Positions 44,515-57,012 are shown, counted from the first letter of the stretch. The stretch is DNA of 64,000 nucleotides from Trochalopteron elliotii (GCA_024734555.1 JANPWX010000251.1:418109-482108); one strand, 5' to 3'. Notes: generated from the sequence alone by a model not told the origin. Program-made: numbers and translations.

Positions 44515-45240
44515 TCCATGGGCAGGCCTTTTCCAGGAGGGGATAGTTCATGGCTGCAGCCAACTTTTGTCCTGACGACTGAAAGGAGAGTTGAGAAGGC
44601 CACCAGAGTACCTGTCTCTTTGAATCTCAGGACTCCCAAACTGTGTGTCATTTTTAAAGGTCTCACTGGCCCTCTCAGAGGACGATCTAAATGTCCCGAG
44701 CTCCTCCAGGCGATGGGACACGAGAGCTTGAACCTTTCTCATAGCAAACCTGCCCTGTGTCTCTCTGTGTGTGCACCTATATCCTGACTGTCACTAATCC
44801 CTGGGCAGAAAGGAAAAGGAATTGTTTCTGCAGTGTTGGTTTGAAAGGATTAGTGGGGTCACCAGCCTTGCTCAGAGCAATGTTTTTTAAAATATTTTTT
44901 GAAATGCCTTTCCATAGCCCTGGCTTTTGGAGTGTTTCTGGCTCCTTTTCTCTGACAAGGCTCTCACAGAGGGGTGCAGTGGGAGGTTATGGCTGAGGTG
45001 CTGCTGGTCTCTCTGGCCCAGCAAGGCTGCTTTGGAATGCTTGAGTTTAGCTTCAAATTCTCTGTTCTTTGGTTCCTCTAATGTCCAAAAGCCATGTGTT
45101 ACATCTGTATTTTGCATTTTGCTGAGTATTTTCACCTCTGCTCTTAACTCAGCTAGATGTGTGTACCTGTCAGTGGTGGGCCAGTGAGGAAGAACCTTCT
45201 CTGCGTGTAATCAACTAAATCAACCTGAATTTTGGAAGGA
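44515..45240. other. Unique non-coding sequence
   Basis: Nothing is recognised. Confidence 0.5.
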
Positions 45241-45243
45241 AGC

Positions 45244-45320
45244 GCTGTCTAGTTGCTAAAACTACCAGTCACAAGATCCCAGTTCAATTCTGAACTACTA
45301 TCCTCTATAGCCTCAGTTGC
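45244..45320 (+). mobile_element. Possible tRNA-derived SINE head (MIR/core-SINE type)
   Basis: 'ctgtctagttgctaaaacta' recalls a SINE A-box region. About 38 bp on, 'gatcccagttcaattctga' contains GTTCAATTC, which fits the Pol III B-box pattern. 'gcctcagttgc' follows where MIR has 'gcctcagtttcc'. It is diverged and lacks tRNA folding, so it is not a tRNA gene. Confidence 0.42.
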
Positions 45321-45324
45321 ATTA

Positions 45325-46860
45325 ATTGTCTTTTAGCTTTGCAGTTCTTCAAGTCTGAAATTAGACCAAGTGTTTTACTAGGCAAGTGAGCTTTGGAGGG
45401 GCTGAGCAGAATCTCTCTGAGACACTGAAACAGTCTAAACAAGGCTGGGGGAAGGAGACTGCAGTGAGGTCCTGTTTGAGAGCTCTGGCTGTTTTTGGGG
45501 ATAAGCTCAGTCTATTGGGAACTCTCTGTAAATCGAAGAGCCTCTGGATGAGGTGCCTGCCCAGAGGAGGGATGAGTGGGTAGGACATGGAAGCAGGAGG
45601 TGATGGAAGGGGAGAGGAGGAGCACTTTAGCACAGTGGAACATGTCACAGGCTGAAACTTCACATCCAGTGAGCAGTAAACAGAGCTGGATGTCAACTAA
45701 GAGATTACTGAAGATTCTACTAAGACAGCATATGTTTTGTTTGCCTCATTGCACTGATGGCATTAGATCCAAAGTCTTCCTTTCTGCTTTCCTGTGAGCA
45801 TTTCGAGCTCATTTGCTTGATGGCAGGATATCACTCTGGTACCTTTCTTAGAAGGCATCTGCACAGTTGTGTTTGATGCTGTTGACAGCCTGGTTGGCTG
45901 CCAGTCAACTTTATCTTCAGTGCCTCATTCCACTTGTAAGGATTTCTGTTGCAGATCAGATGTGCACCTAGATGCTTCAGACCTTCACAAACCTTGGCAG
46001 GCCAGGGTATATCACAGATAATGTTTCCTTGGTCCAGAGCTCATCATACTTAATTTTAGACATAGCTTTGGTCAAATCAAAGAGAACCGTCTGTGTTTCT
46101 AATAAAGCCATGGGAGTAAACCAGGCTGTTCTGCAGGGAGGATTCCTCCTGTCTTGAAATGGAAGATCATGATTGAAATCAAGGAGTAGCCCTTTGGAAG
46201 CTGTTCTGTCTTTTGCAGATAAAGGGAACCTAGGTGACTAATTTAGATCTGGGATGCTATTAGTCTGGGAAATGAATCCCAACTTTTGAGAGGAAATCTG
46301 TGCCAGAAGTTGAAGACTGAGTACCTCTGGGAATAATGCAAGACCTCCAGGTGCCTTCATACCACTGCCAGTGTACTCCTGAGACATCTACCATGTGCTG
46401 TAGCAGAAATAGTTGCTGCTGTTTAAAATTGCTTTTCTTCACATGTACTCCCAGATTTTGGATGTTGGATCATTGTTGGAGAAGGGCATTTTGCCTTGGC
46501 TCCTTTGCTATTCCTGGCTGTTGGGATGGTCACTGATCTATTATGTTTGTACTAACAAGATGTCTTATCCTATTCTGTTGCCAGCAGGGCCATCAAGTAC
46601 TAAAAGTGTGAGATTTATCTTTCTAAATACAGTTACTGAGGAAAGAGCACTGAACATGGCTGCACATTGATGAAGCTCATGCATTTGTGAGGCCTGATCC
46701 TTTTTTTAAATAATTTATTTACATTCTGGCTTTAGAATGTTGTTTTTATAACCATATTTGGTTTGAGGAATACTTCGTTGTTTTGTTTAGCTTTAGCAAA
46801 TGGAAGAATTAATGGACTTCTGCCTTGTGGATATATGAGGGAATAGATTTCTGTAAAGGG
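45325..46860. other. Unrecognised sequence, possibly old repeat
   Basis: The even composition of 45750-46620 and lack of low complexity would fit a degraded transposon or retroposed sequence, but I cannot name a family. The open frames are short and without domains. Confidence 0.4.
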
Positions 46861-46865
46861 TGAGT

Positions 46866-47063
46866 CTTTCTTGCCAAGGTGGTGAGGCTCTGCCACAGGT
46901 TGGTAGAGAAGCTGTTACTGCCCCATCCCTGGAAATGTCCAAGGCCAGGTTGGATGGGGCTTGGAGCAACCTGGGATAATGGAGGGTGTCCCTGCCCATG
47001 GCAGAGTGGAACTGGATGGGTTTTGAGGTCCCTTCCAGCCCAAACCATTCTGGCATTCTTTGA
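46866..47063 (+). mobile_element. CR1 LINE 3' end, sense
   Basis: It runs 'ggtggtgaggctctgccac', 'agaagctgtta', 'tgccccatccctgg', 'caaggccaggttggatgggg', 'cttggagcaacctggg', 'gtgtccctgcccatggcag', 'gaactggatgg', 'aggtcccttccagcccaaac', 'cattctggcattctttgat'. This is the canonical avian CR1 terminus in order, 5'-truncated. The 236-codon open frame 46879-47589 starts inside it and is not a gene. Confidence 0.96.
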
Positions 47064-47069
47064 TAAGGT

Positions 47070-47685
47070 GGGCTTGTCTTTGTTTTTGGAAGGATGTGAA
47101 CTTGCATTTAAAATGCTCACAGTCCAAGTAAAAACAAGGGAGGGAAGCAAGATGGAAAGTTGGGGGGGGGTTTCCCAGGATATATGTTTGCTGGTTTTGT
47201 TTTCTTCAGAAATGAAGATAAAAATAAAGGTGAGGAGGCAAAGGGGGGCAAATCTGTGCCTAAGGAGGCTGGAGCTGGGCAAGAAAGAGACTGCACTGCT
47301 GTGCAGCTCAGGGAAGTCTCATCAGCCTCTGTCTCATGCTGAAAACTGCTCCTTGGTCATGCATGCAAAGGGGATGAGATGGAGGCAGAGGAGGACCTGG
47401 GGGAAGGAAGAGAAGAGAGCGAAGATGTTGAAGGGGGTGGGGAAAGACGTGGAAAAAAACAAAACAGTTCCAGGGCAGAGGAAGGGAGGATGGTTCCGTT
47501 TAATTAGGAGGGAACATGAGCAAAAGCTCCAAGAGCACATGCACATACACGCATGCACACGCCCTCTGCTCCACACCCTCACCCCCTAGAGAAAAAAAAT
47601 TCATCACACCGATTTTTTCATGGTCTGGCAGTCAAGTGATAAAATTATCAGATGAGGGTCCCATTCTCCTTTCCTGCAGTCACTT
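47070..47685. other. Non-coding sequence with G9 run and purine-rich tract
   Basis: G9 at 47162-47170. 47370-47500 is purine-rich on the plus strand. The long open frame through here has Lys/Arg/Glu-rich composition because of that bias. Confidence 0.55.
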
Positions 47686-47689
47686 TCGC

Positions 47690-47865
47690 CAAGTGCACCA
47701 CGTCTGAAATAATGAAGCAGATTTGATTAAATTTTCGCTGGCTGAAGCAGCCACGCTAATTTGGAGATGGGCTTATTAGTTTAATGACCGATCCGAATAA
47801 TCAGAATTCATTAGCATTAGTGCCACTATTGTCAGCTCAACATTAGCCCTGGGCTCCAGTACACA
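47690..47865. promoter_or_regulatory. Strong candidate conserved enhancer, homeodomain cluster
   Basis: Nine TAAT/ATTA cores lie within about 140 bp (roughly 47709-47845), where one or two would be expected at this base composition. They are interleaved with TGGCTG/CAGCCA (a 6-bp dyad at 47739-47753) and retained CpGs ('tttcgctgg', 'ccacgctaat', 'gaccgatccgaataatc'). The sequence is complex, not a simple repeat, and has no long open frame. This is the block I would most expect to align across vertebrates. Conservation itself is inferred. Confidence 0.55.
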
Positions 47866-47869
47866 AAGA

Positions 47870-50800
47870 TGCATGGTTATATATTTGTATGGAGGGAGGC
47901 TGTGTTTATAAAGGGTGAAATGGAGAGGGGGGGAGGCTAAAGAAAAACTCTATATGTGCATTTACATTTTATACTCTTCTTCTTTTCCCTTCCTGCATAT
48001 CCTTGTCCATTAGCAATCCACTGAACGAGGAATGAAAACAAAACAAGGCTTTGTGAGAGGGTCAGTGTTGCTCTGCCCTGGGCCATGCAGCCCCAGTGCT
48101 CGGGGCAGATGAACTTCAGGACCCAATTTGCAGATCAAAGCAGTTGGGGTTGTTTTCCCATAAGATCCTGTTGACTTCAATGACCATTACTTGGATCTGG
48201 AGATGCTCGGGAAGTCCTTAGGGTTTGGAGGTGGGAGAAGCCACAAGGGAAGCCCAGAGAATTTAAGGTATTTACTTCGCTTCTCTCTAGCGAAATGAGT
48301 GAGCTGTCACTTGGTGAAAGTCTCTCAGAAAGACTTTGAGCCTCATTTTCTGTCACCGTGAAGGTATGATCTGGTAGTTCCTCTACCAAAATCAGTGAAG
48401 CTTGTAGAGGGTTGGCTTAAATGAAGAGAAAAGAAATGCAGTTCCCAGAGCTCTGATGGTGGTAGCAACTTAGCTGTCAGCTCCAACTACTGCTCAGTTA
48501 AGTGCAATAAAACAAGATTAATTTAACATTAAGGCTGCACAAAATGTCAAAAAATACAAATTATGAACCCTGATGTTTACTCAGGCTGACTGTGTGTCAT
48601 GTCTGTCTTCTGATAAACATCTTTTCATGGAGAGAATACTATATTAAGTCCTGTACTTAGCAGAAAATGCAGGAATGTGCAAGACAACTTATGCCGTAGG
48701 AAAGAATGTATGTTGTAGTTATTAGTAGTGTTTGCATTTCCTTCCACTGGGATCTTTTAAAATGGTGAAGTTGTATCACTATATCTGTTGCTTTTTTGGG
48801 TGGTTGGGATTTTTTACCTAGCATTGACATTTATAAAATGTATGTTATAATGTCTAGGTTAATATGTGTCACCTTAGAACTAAAGCATGCAGAAAGCCTT
48901 CACTTTCCAGAGGATTTCTCCAGGTATTGGTCTAAAATGTATGAGGCAAATAGTTTAATGAATGTAGATTTTATTCCTCACAGTAGCAGGGCCCAGTGTC
49001 TGTTTCTGTGCATAACCTGCCATGGCTGTGCAGTGTGTTGGGGTGTGGTGGGAGAGCCCTGTGAGATCCAAACCTGAGAGACCTTGTACCTACATCCATT
49101 TAACTCCTGTTGCAGCACAGGTGTTCCTGAGACAGCATCTAACACATCTTGCTCATTTGCTTTCCCTCATTTCTCTGCTGCTTTGAACAGAGGTGATTTT
49201 CTTTTCACCTGGAGGGGCATTCCATCACCATTATATTGACAAAGTAAGATGTATTAAAATAATATCCGAGGGACTGGGAATAAATCACTAATATTTGGGG
49301 AAGCAGTGTAACACCCATCTGTCCATGACCTCTGTTTATATATTGATGTATTGGGGAGAGCACAAAGCACTGGAGTCAGGTGAGTAATAGCAAAGCCAAA
49401 AGCATTTACACACCTAAGGATGATTGAGTACAGAGAGTTCCTCACCTGCTGCATTTGAACCCATCTGAAAGCTCTGCCGCAGGCAGATACATTGATTTTA
49501 ACTTTGCACCTTCAGCTTAGATCCCTGCAAGGTGTCCTCAGCCCTCTGACCCTCTCTGCAGTGGGTGGAATCTGGAGAGAGCAGTGGAAAGGTCCATCCC
49601 TGCACCACAGAATTCCTGACTGTTAAATAGGTGTTTAAGGACTCCTCCCCTGCAAGTCTTGTGTCTCAGAGAAGTACATCCTGTGGAGAAATGTGCTATA
49701 AATGTGCAGTTCAGTTGCTTTCATGTAACCATTCATGTAACCATCACTGGATTTATTGACATATGGGAAACTGAAAAAATTCCAGTTGCCTTTATTAATT
49801 TCTGCTCCTCAGAAGTTACACCTCTTGGGATGCTTCCTTTCACCAAGCTCAGCACCACTGACAGTCTCACTGTGTCATCTCCCTGGGTCTTCACAGCTGC
49901 TGTCGGGCTGGGCTGGCAAACAAATAGAATATGAATTTCTCCAGGCACATGAGGCTAGGACTGGCCTTAAAACCTCAGCAATATGGTATTGGTGGGTATC
50001 TAAAACTGAGGCCATGAAGTGCCTCACTGTTTTCAGGAGTATCAGACAAAGAAGGATTCAGTACTGGTGCTGGGGTTCACTTTTTACTTGTTTCCATTGA
50101 ATGTACTTTAATGAGTCTTGGATTGATTTATGAATCTCATCACTGCATCACTGACTGATTCTTGTCACTCATTAGGTTGTCTCTTTGGCGTCTCTTCATG
50201 ACTGCCAGATGTGGGAGTGGGATCTTTTAGAAGTCCTGATGCCTGTTTATCCATTTGAATAAATGAGCAGACTGTTAAGTGTCCAGCCCTCTTCTGCAAA
50301 TCTGCCCTTTAAGGGATTCAGTAGATGTTTAGTTATTGGAAGTCTGGTGCTTATTTGATGGGTTTGAGTCCTTTAAGAACCTGACTCTTAGCTCATTCAA
50401 TAGTCTGACTCCATGTTTCAGTTTTGGATGCAGTTCAGAGTGACAGATATTAACCTTGAATTGCTTTTTGGTGTCTTGGTTCATGCAGCATTGGGTGTTG
50501 GACATATTGATCCTGGCTTTTGCTTTGTTATTAACTTGTGGTGCAGATGAGGATTTATTTCTCCCTGTGATCCACTGTCCTGCAGAGCTGGGGAGTCTGC
50601 CTGAGTCCAGCTTTTACACTGGGCTTGATACTGTCCTGGGAAACAGTAAGTGACAGTTCACTCCAAGTAGATGTGCATTGCATGTAAATTCACCATAATG
50701 AAGGTCTGTAAGCTGTACACAAAAAGCCTGTCTTCCTTCCATTAACTTTAGTTGGTATTCCTGAGCACTAATGTTCAAACAAGGATTTGAATTCTCAGTT

Positions 50801-51300
50801 ATTGAATGGATCTTGCTGGGTCAGCACTGGCTCCAGCTTCTCCTTGTCACCAGTGAGGCTTTTCTGCTGTCTCAGCTGGCAGAGGGGTGGATGCATGAGG
50901 GGCATTTGTCTCCACTTCGGGTATGATGAGGGGATTTATGTGCATATGCTTCCTTGTTCACTAGCTGGGTGTTAGGAATCGCATCCAGAAAAATTGGCGT
51001 CAAGGGTGTTCCCTGCATAGTTGAAATGACTGCTGGCATCTGTTTCCCCTCTCTGTGAGCTCAAGGGTCTCTGTATTTCTAGTACTGTATGGAAGGCACA
51101 ATTAGCATGAGACTGCTACTGCCAAAAGGTCCAAATGGACTTTAAGTGTCCACTGGAGCTTCGACAGTTAAAGGGAATGTCCTTGGCTAGTGTACCCATG
51201 GGGACTTTGAAAGGGCATAACATTTTTGTGGGGAATGAAATGGAGGGGGAAGCTTGAGAGATCTGTGCTTGATGAGGATGGGGACAGTCTAGAGAGAAAT
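47870..51300. other. Mostly unique non-coding sequence
   Basis: A perfect 12-bp tandem duplication (tcatgtaaccat twice) lies at 49721-49744. 'gatcctgttgacttcaatga' at 48165 weakly recalls a MITE core. Otherwise there is no transposon, RNA gene or coding block. Confidence 0.5.
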
Positions 51301-51301
51301 C

Positions 51302-51445
51302 CCAGAATCAATTAGTTTGGAAAAAACCTCTGAGATTCGAGTCCAACCTATGACCCAACACCACCATGTCAACCAGACCAAAGCACTGAGAGCCACATCC
51401 AGTCTCTCCTTAAACACCTCCAGGGATGGTGACACCACCACCTCT
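51302..51445 (-). mobile_element. CR1-type 3' fragment, antisense
   Basis: 'ccagaatcaattagtttgg', 'aaaaacctctgagattcgag', 'tccaacctatgacccaacac', 'caccatgtcaaccagacc', 'gccacatccagtctctcctt' and 'aaacacctccagggatggtg' appear in the order of the antisense 3' end of a bird CR1 subfamily. This subfamily differs from the 46866 and 57013 copies, which read 'cacttccagggatgg'. Confidence 0.9.
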
Positions 51446-51449
51446 ATAA

Positions 51450-54400
51450 CAGAGTGGAGTCAGGAAATATTTTGTATGAAGGTCCTTGTTAAGGGGCCAG
51501 GACACTGCAGGAAAATGAGTCTTCCATAACAGGAAATCTGCTAAAATGTGTAATATAAGAAACCAGTTCTCGCAGCAGTTTGAAGGGATGACTGGAGTGT
51601 GCACAATTACAGGGATGAGAAAGCACTTCTGTTCCAGTAGAGGTAAAGCAAAGCTGAAGCTCAGTGCAGGATGTCTGTGTGTCAGTTCTGTTGACTTCAC
51701 AGCCACAGGGAATGAGTCAACTAGAGCTGACCAGTAAAGTCTTTCCCCAAGCCATGCCAGCTCTAGTCTGGGCAAATCAGGAACGTCTCAGCATGATGGT
51801 ATGAGGATGAGTAAGTCTGCAACACCTAAAAACTGGCACGAGAGAAGTACAGTGTGATTTCCTCCCCAGCTGGCATGGATCTGGGGCCAGCAGCTCGATG
51901 TGAGCCAAGCGTGGAATGGAGAGAAATTGTGAGTTTGAGCCTGCTTGTTCCAGTGCAGGGTTTGCACACAGGATCCTGCCAGAGGTGGATGGTTCCTGTG
52001 CTTCTGTAGAAGAACCTGGAATCCATAAAACACCTACAAATAAGCACCTGGTTTATTGTCTGACACACCACACTGTGTGACAATGTGTCTGCACATGGGT
52101 AGAAAGGTTTTCTGGAGAAGTTTAAAAGCTCTTTTTGGTGGGACCAGGGAGCAGCAGGTGTGAGTGGAATTGCTGCTTACAGCAGCCTCTTTTGGTGGCC
52201 AAAACAGCACCAGGACATGGCATCAGCCCAGTATTTTCTCCTCCAAGCAGTTTCTTGAACAGCAGTTTCTTGTGATTTGCATTGGAAAACTGGCCTGGGA
52301 GGAGCAGCTGGGGAGGGTGGGCTTGGAAGGAGCTTTGTCAAGCTAAATTTCTAGGTTGTGTGCACTTCTCCTTGTTTTGAAATCTTTGTTCTGGTCAGTA
52401 ATCCCCTCATTTTCATGCTGTTCATATTTTCCTGTGAAGAAAGAATTTATTTCCAAGGACCTGCAGGTTGTGCACCAGTAATTAAATAATAATTTCTGGC
52501 TTAGCTGTCTGTACACCTCTGATTTATCTTGTGTGGAGGGTTTGTTTTTTTTTTTGTTCAATAGGAAAAAATAGTCTGCTACATAAAAATAACATATACC
52601 ATATATTGCTTCACAGAACACTTGAGAATTACACCATCCGAACAGACTGATCAGCTGCCATGAGAATTAAAATGCACATTTAGGTGGAATGTTATTTACA
52701 CTATAGACAGCTGAATTCAAAATACACCAGTGAAGGTTCTTTTCCAGGTTTTTGAAATTGGAAACCAATGTGTTACATTGCATCATTCCCTAGGAGCATG
52801 AGGCAGCCATTCAGGTTGGAAGCTACTTGGATTGTGCCCTGTGCTGTGGGATTCCTGCCTGTGGAGAACATTCCTCAGGGTGTGTCTGTGCCCTGACTTC
52901 ACCTGCAGCCCCTCGGAGCCCGAGTGTTCATCATGCCATGGCCCACACAGCACCTTGCTCAGCTCTGTGCACCTGAAGGCACCCAGGACTCATAAAACAA
53001 GCTGCTTGTTGGGTTGCTAGGGAGTGGCAGCAGGAAAGCTCCCTTTGGAGTGGGATTATGGGATATAAACCACACACCTACACAAACCTCCGCATTTAAT
53101 TTCCCTGATTTATTGGTTTGAGCTTCTTGCACCTTCAGGGATGGAGTATTATCTGCTGTTCCTGTAAAAGGGGAATGCTCTTGCTCCCTTCTTCGTTGGC
53201 AGCTGGAGGGAAACCCATGGCTATGGAAGGTGGCAGAGCAGAGCTTTGGGAACAGATTGAAGGGCAGTGGGATTGCTGCTCCTTTCAAAGTGCTAAAAGA
53301 TGCCAGTGGGGATTTAAAGCTGTTATAATCCCTGATTGCCCCACAACAGAGAGAAATTTCCAAGAGGGGTTTTAATCCAGTGGCTGGCGCTTCCAGGCTC
53401 CCCGTTCTGCTGGAATACTTGGAAGCAGAATTATTCACACTGTGGCTTCCTGAGGTTGGATGTTCTGCCCCATTCAGAAGACTTGCCCTGCCCTGGAGTG
53501 CTCCATCCAGGATAAGTTCCAGCAGGAAGGAGTGTCCAGCAGCTGAGACAGCTTCTGCTTGACTTTCACTTGGGCAAGAAGGGAGAAAGGAAATTCGTTG
53601 GGAACTTGGAACAGAATCCTGCAGTCTCATGGCAGAGGCTGACTCCTGGTCAGCTGCAGTGGGTCAGTACAAATCATTCTCTGTGGGTGCCTGCTGACAT
53701 CCCCAGTGTGTTTCTGACAGGCTGTTATAGCAAATGTGCAACTGGGAGGAATTGGTTGTTGTCTGCTTGTCAGGAGCTCTCTGTGGTGCAAAATAGAGCT
53801 TTGATATTTCTCCATGGCTGTCCCAATTTCCACTTAAAAGGAAAAAAATAGGCTTTTCAATAAAAAGGTTCCTGACAGGCAATTATTATAACACTGGCAC
53901 AGACTTTTCCTTCTCAAAACTGGCTGATTTAAGTGAGCCAAGATTGCAACACTTTTGGAATCTATTGGTCAGAGGTATGGAGCTGGCTTTCTCCTGAGGT
54001 TTCTAGTTCTTGGCTTGGGAGCAGAGGTGGGCTGCCAAGAGGTAGAGGCGTAAAAATCTTTCCTTTTGAAGTTAATCAAATAATTTGAACATTTCTCACC
54101 TCTACCTTAAGACTGTTGGGATTGATCCAGTGGCATATGGTAACCTTGAAAGACCTCCAGCACCTATCTCAGAGTTGTCTCTCTGGTTTTAATATGTGTG
54201 AATTGTCCCCTGCAATCTTTTCTCATTGCTGGTGACATTACCAAATCTCTGTACAGCCCTGGAGGATTTCTCCAGAGATTCCCCAAAGCAGCAGCAGGTG
54301 TGGCCATCTGAAGAGAACTGAAGGATCAGGGCCCTGTGTGTTCCCAGGGAGACAGGAGATCCTGAACCTGAGCAGAGCCTGCAGTGAAATCCTGGGGCTC

Positions 54401-55145
54401 ACAGGTGAAATGGAAAGTTTATTAAACATTTATTTGCAGCCCTTTGTGCTTTTCGAACTTGCTGTTTACTTACAAAGTAACAGGGAGAAAATTGCTCTGA
54501 GAGTATTGTAGGGAGAAAACCAAGGAATTTGGGAGCTCTTGGGCTGCAGGACATGCTCCTGTCCTTCTGAGGAGGCCCTGCTGGCAGCAGTTTGAGCCCA
54601 AGGGACGTGGTAGAGCTGGGTGATTCAATGTTGAGATGCAAACCTGGAAACTGATGGATTTATGACCAAGTCGTTGTCACTGCTTTGCCACAAACTTTCT
54701 GTGTGATCTCATGCAAAAAGCTCCCGTGATTAGGATTGTGAGTTTTGAAATGTATTTTTTAAAAAGACCATTAAAAACCAAGGCCACTGTGTTGGAGGCC
54801 AGCCTGTTGGTACTTGCACAGTAACTTGAGCAGCAGCTGGTTTGGCCGTAGTTAAACTTGCCAGACTTTGAGTTCCCCACCTCAGGAACAGGACTAATTG
54901 TTTTTTGTCACCTGACAAAAAGCGTTGAGAGGAGAAAAGCTTGTGAAATAGCCTTTAAATTCAGGTGTGGGGAGAATGAAATGATAGAGAAACTGGATAT
55001 ATCACATGGAATTGAAGGTGAAGGGATCTCCTTCATCGATATTTTCCACCTTGCTGCAAAACAATGAAGGTAAGACAAAGGTGGGGGAGAATAGGCCATG
55101 AGCAGCATCTGAATTACTGCTTTTATACAGAATTGTTACATCTGT
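51450..55145. other. Mostly unique non-coding sequence
   Basis: T11 at 52545-52555. 52620-52760 ('tacaccatccgaacagac', 'tgagaattaaaatgcac') is mildly enhancer-like. The 223-codon minus frame 52959-53630 has no domain and overlaps plus frames. No transposon is recognised. Confidence 0.5.
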
Positions 55146-55149
55146 GAGA

Positions 55150-55185
55150 TTTTAATTGAAAAGACCTTTGAGGTCATCCTGTTCC
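55150..55185 (-). mobile_element. Short CR1 3' scrap, antisense
   Basis: 'gaaaagacctttgaggtcatcctgttccaac', split across 55158-55188, matches the antisense CR1 segment around 'aaaagacctttgagatcat'. It is truncated on both sides. Confidence 0.5.
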
Positions 55186-55189
55186 AACA

Positions 55190-55585
55190 TGGGATTATTG
55201 GGATCAGAAGGCATGGGGATTTCAGAGACTTTGCTTTGCTTTGCCACCCAAATAAAGAATTTTTGCTGCTCCTGAGGCAGGAGGATTTACCCACTGAGCT
55301 CCTGGAGCAGCACAATGGGAAAAGCCAAACAGCGAAGAAGTTAATGCAAAAGAAAAACAGATGCAAATCTTCCTCTAAGAACTAAGCTGATGCAGAACTA
55401 TTTTTTTTTCTTCCCCTGACTTGGAAAACAGTTTTAGCCATTGTGATTATTTCTTACGGGGTTTTCTTTGTGGCTGGATGGATCCAGAATAAGAATGTTC
55501 CAAAGCTCTTCAAGAAAGTTCCTTCTGGTGTCAGCCACGCTGTATTCCAGATTACGCAGCAGTTAAATTCAGATAAAAATCTGTA
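55190..55585. other. Unique non-coding sequence
   Basis: A 'tttgctttgctttgcc' short repeat near 55230. T9 near 55402. Nothing else. Confidence 0.5.
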
Positions 55586-55590
55586 CTTGC

Positions 55591-55695
55591 TTTGATTCAG
55601 CAAAGCAATTAACCATGTGCTTTAGATCCACTTGGGATTTGAGCATAACCTTAGAGTTAAGCATGTACTTAACATTTTGCTGAGCAGGGCCCTGA
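55591..55695. mobile_element. Fossil palindromic MITE with visible terminal inverted repeats
   Basis: The left end 'tgattcagcaaagcaatta' (55593) and the right end, read in reverse complement as 'ctgctcagcaaaatgttaag', are imperfect inverted repeats. They continue inward to 'catgtgctt' on the left and 'tacatgctt' on the right. The length is about 100 bp. The left end closely matches the element at 25601-25680, so both probably belong to one ancient amniote family. Confidence 0.72.
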
Positions 55696-55797
55696 GTCTT
55701 TAACCCTTGCTGGGACCCCTTTCTAATGAGTGTTGGCACAGAACAGGCCTGTTTCTCAATAATGTTTGATTTTTTGCAACCTAGAAGTCTTTCTCTC

Positions 55798-55826
55798 AGC
55801 TTCAGTGGGCTTTGGATCAGGGCCCA
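55798..55826. mobile_element. Possible second MITE end
   Basis: 'cttcagtgggctttggatc' and 'agggccc' resemble the right terminus of an old amniote palindromic element. It is about 100 bp from the element at 55591, so it may be a nested or related copy. Only this end is recognisable. Confidence 0.42.
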
Positions 55827-55829
55827 AGA

Positions 55830-57010
55830 ATGCAATCCAGAAATAATAATTTACCGTATTTACATTGCATGTAAATTATATATGAAGAAATGAAATGGCA
55901 TAATGAATCAACCAAAGGGGTTTTTCTTCCCCTCTGATACCAGAAGAGAAAAAGCCTGTAGGCAGCTCACAACTTTTCTTACTAATACTCTTGAGCCCTT
56001 CTCTTATTAAGTCTTCTGTTTTCTCTGGCAAAGCCTCCCCTAATGTTACCCTCAGTACAACCTTCTTAGTCCATAAATGAGATTTTGATTCTGCTGTTAT
56101 TAAAATGTACCACTGAGCACAGGGTTTACTGGTGGGAAAATCCCATTAAGCATTTCTGAAATACCCTTTAACTACTTGATTTTTAAGATGACAGGCAAAA
56201 CTTAACACTCCTCACAATTATATGTACAATAGCTGGTGCACTCACCAGTTTGGAGATGTGAAGGGGAAAAAAGTAGATACTGAGTCTTGTGCTTTAATGG
56301 CTTTGCTGAGTGGAGGGTGTGGAGGGCCCTGATATTAATATAAGTTCCTGAAACCTTGAACCTGTCCTGTTCCGTGAAAATACACTGGGATGAGTCAGTC
56401 CAGGATCCCTTACAGGTGGAAAAGTGAATCAAGAGGTATCAGCTGGAGCTCTTAAAACAAAGATCTATTTTGTTTGGAAAAGGTTCCATTGCTGGAGATG
56501 ATAGTCCAGGGGGTTCCCTGGTCCTCTACACTGCCACAGTTGTGTCACCAGTTTGTCACAAATGAGTGGTTTAGGTCACTCAGAGCACAGGTATCAGCAA
56601 ATACAAGTTTAACAGTAACGTGGAAGTGCAGCAGAGTTTGTTGGCCAGGTTCACTCTCCTACTTACTAGGTGGTGAAAGCACACAGAGAAAAATCAGACT
56701 AAAATTTAAATCAATTAACCTAAAACTAAAATCAGCCTAAAATGATCTACATGGAAGCTGGGGATGGAAAAAGGGTAAGGATAGAAGGGAGCAAGGGAGA
56801 CCCTTCCATTGAGTCACAAGGTTGACTTTAAGTGGCTGGGCATATCAGTGAAGGACTTTCTAGGCAGAGCTGGAGTTGCCACATAGACACTTAGAGTTTC
56901 TATTCCAAAGACATTAAACAGAGAATTTGCAATAGTTTGTTTCATTACTGGAGACTGTGCCTCCAATTATTCATTCATGGTTGATGTTTTTCCCCCAGGA
57001 GTCATCGAGT
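55830..57010. other. Unique non-coding sequence
   Basis: 'attgcatgtaaatt' at 55865 also occurs near 50681. Otherwise nothing is recognised. Confidence 0.5.
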
Positions 57011-57012
57011 TA

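Noticed and set aside
45244..45320. Possible tRNA gene from A/B-box-like motifs
   Set aside because: No cloverleaf arms can be paired. A decayed SINE head explains the motifs better.
46879..47589. 236-codon open frame
   Set aside because: It starts inside a sense CR1 3' end and continues through a purine-rich biased tract. No domain is seen.
48165..48200. 'gatcctgttgacttcaatga' as a MITE core
   Set aside because: Too short, and no inverted partner terminus could be found.
52959..53630. 223-codon minus-strand frame
   Set aside because: Overlaps plus-strand frames, has no recognisable domain and no supporting context.
55863..55880. 'attgcatgtaaatt' shared with about 50681
   Set aside because: A 14-base AT-rich match in 64 kb is plausible by chance, and the flanks do not align.
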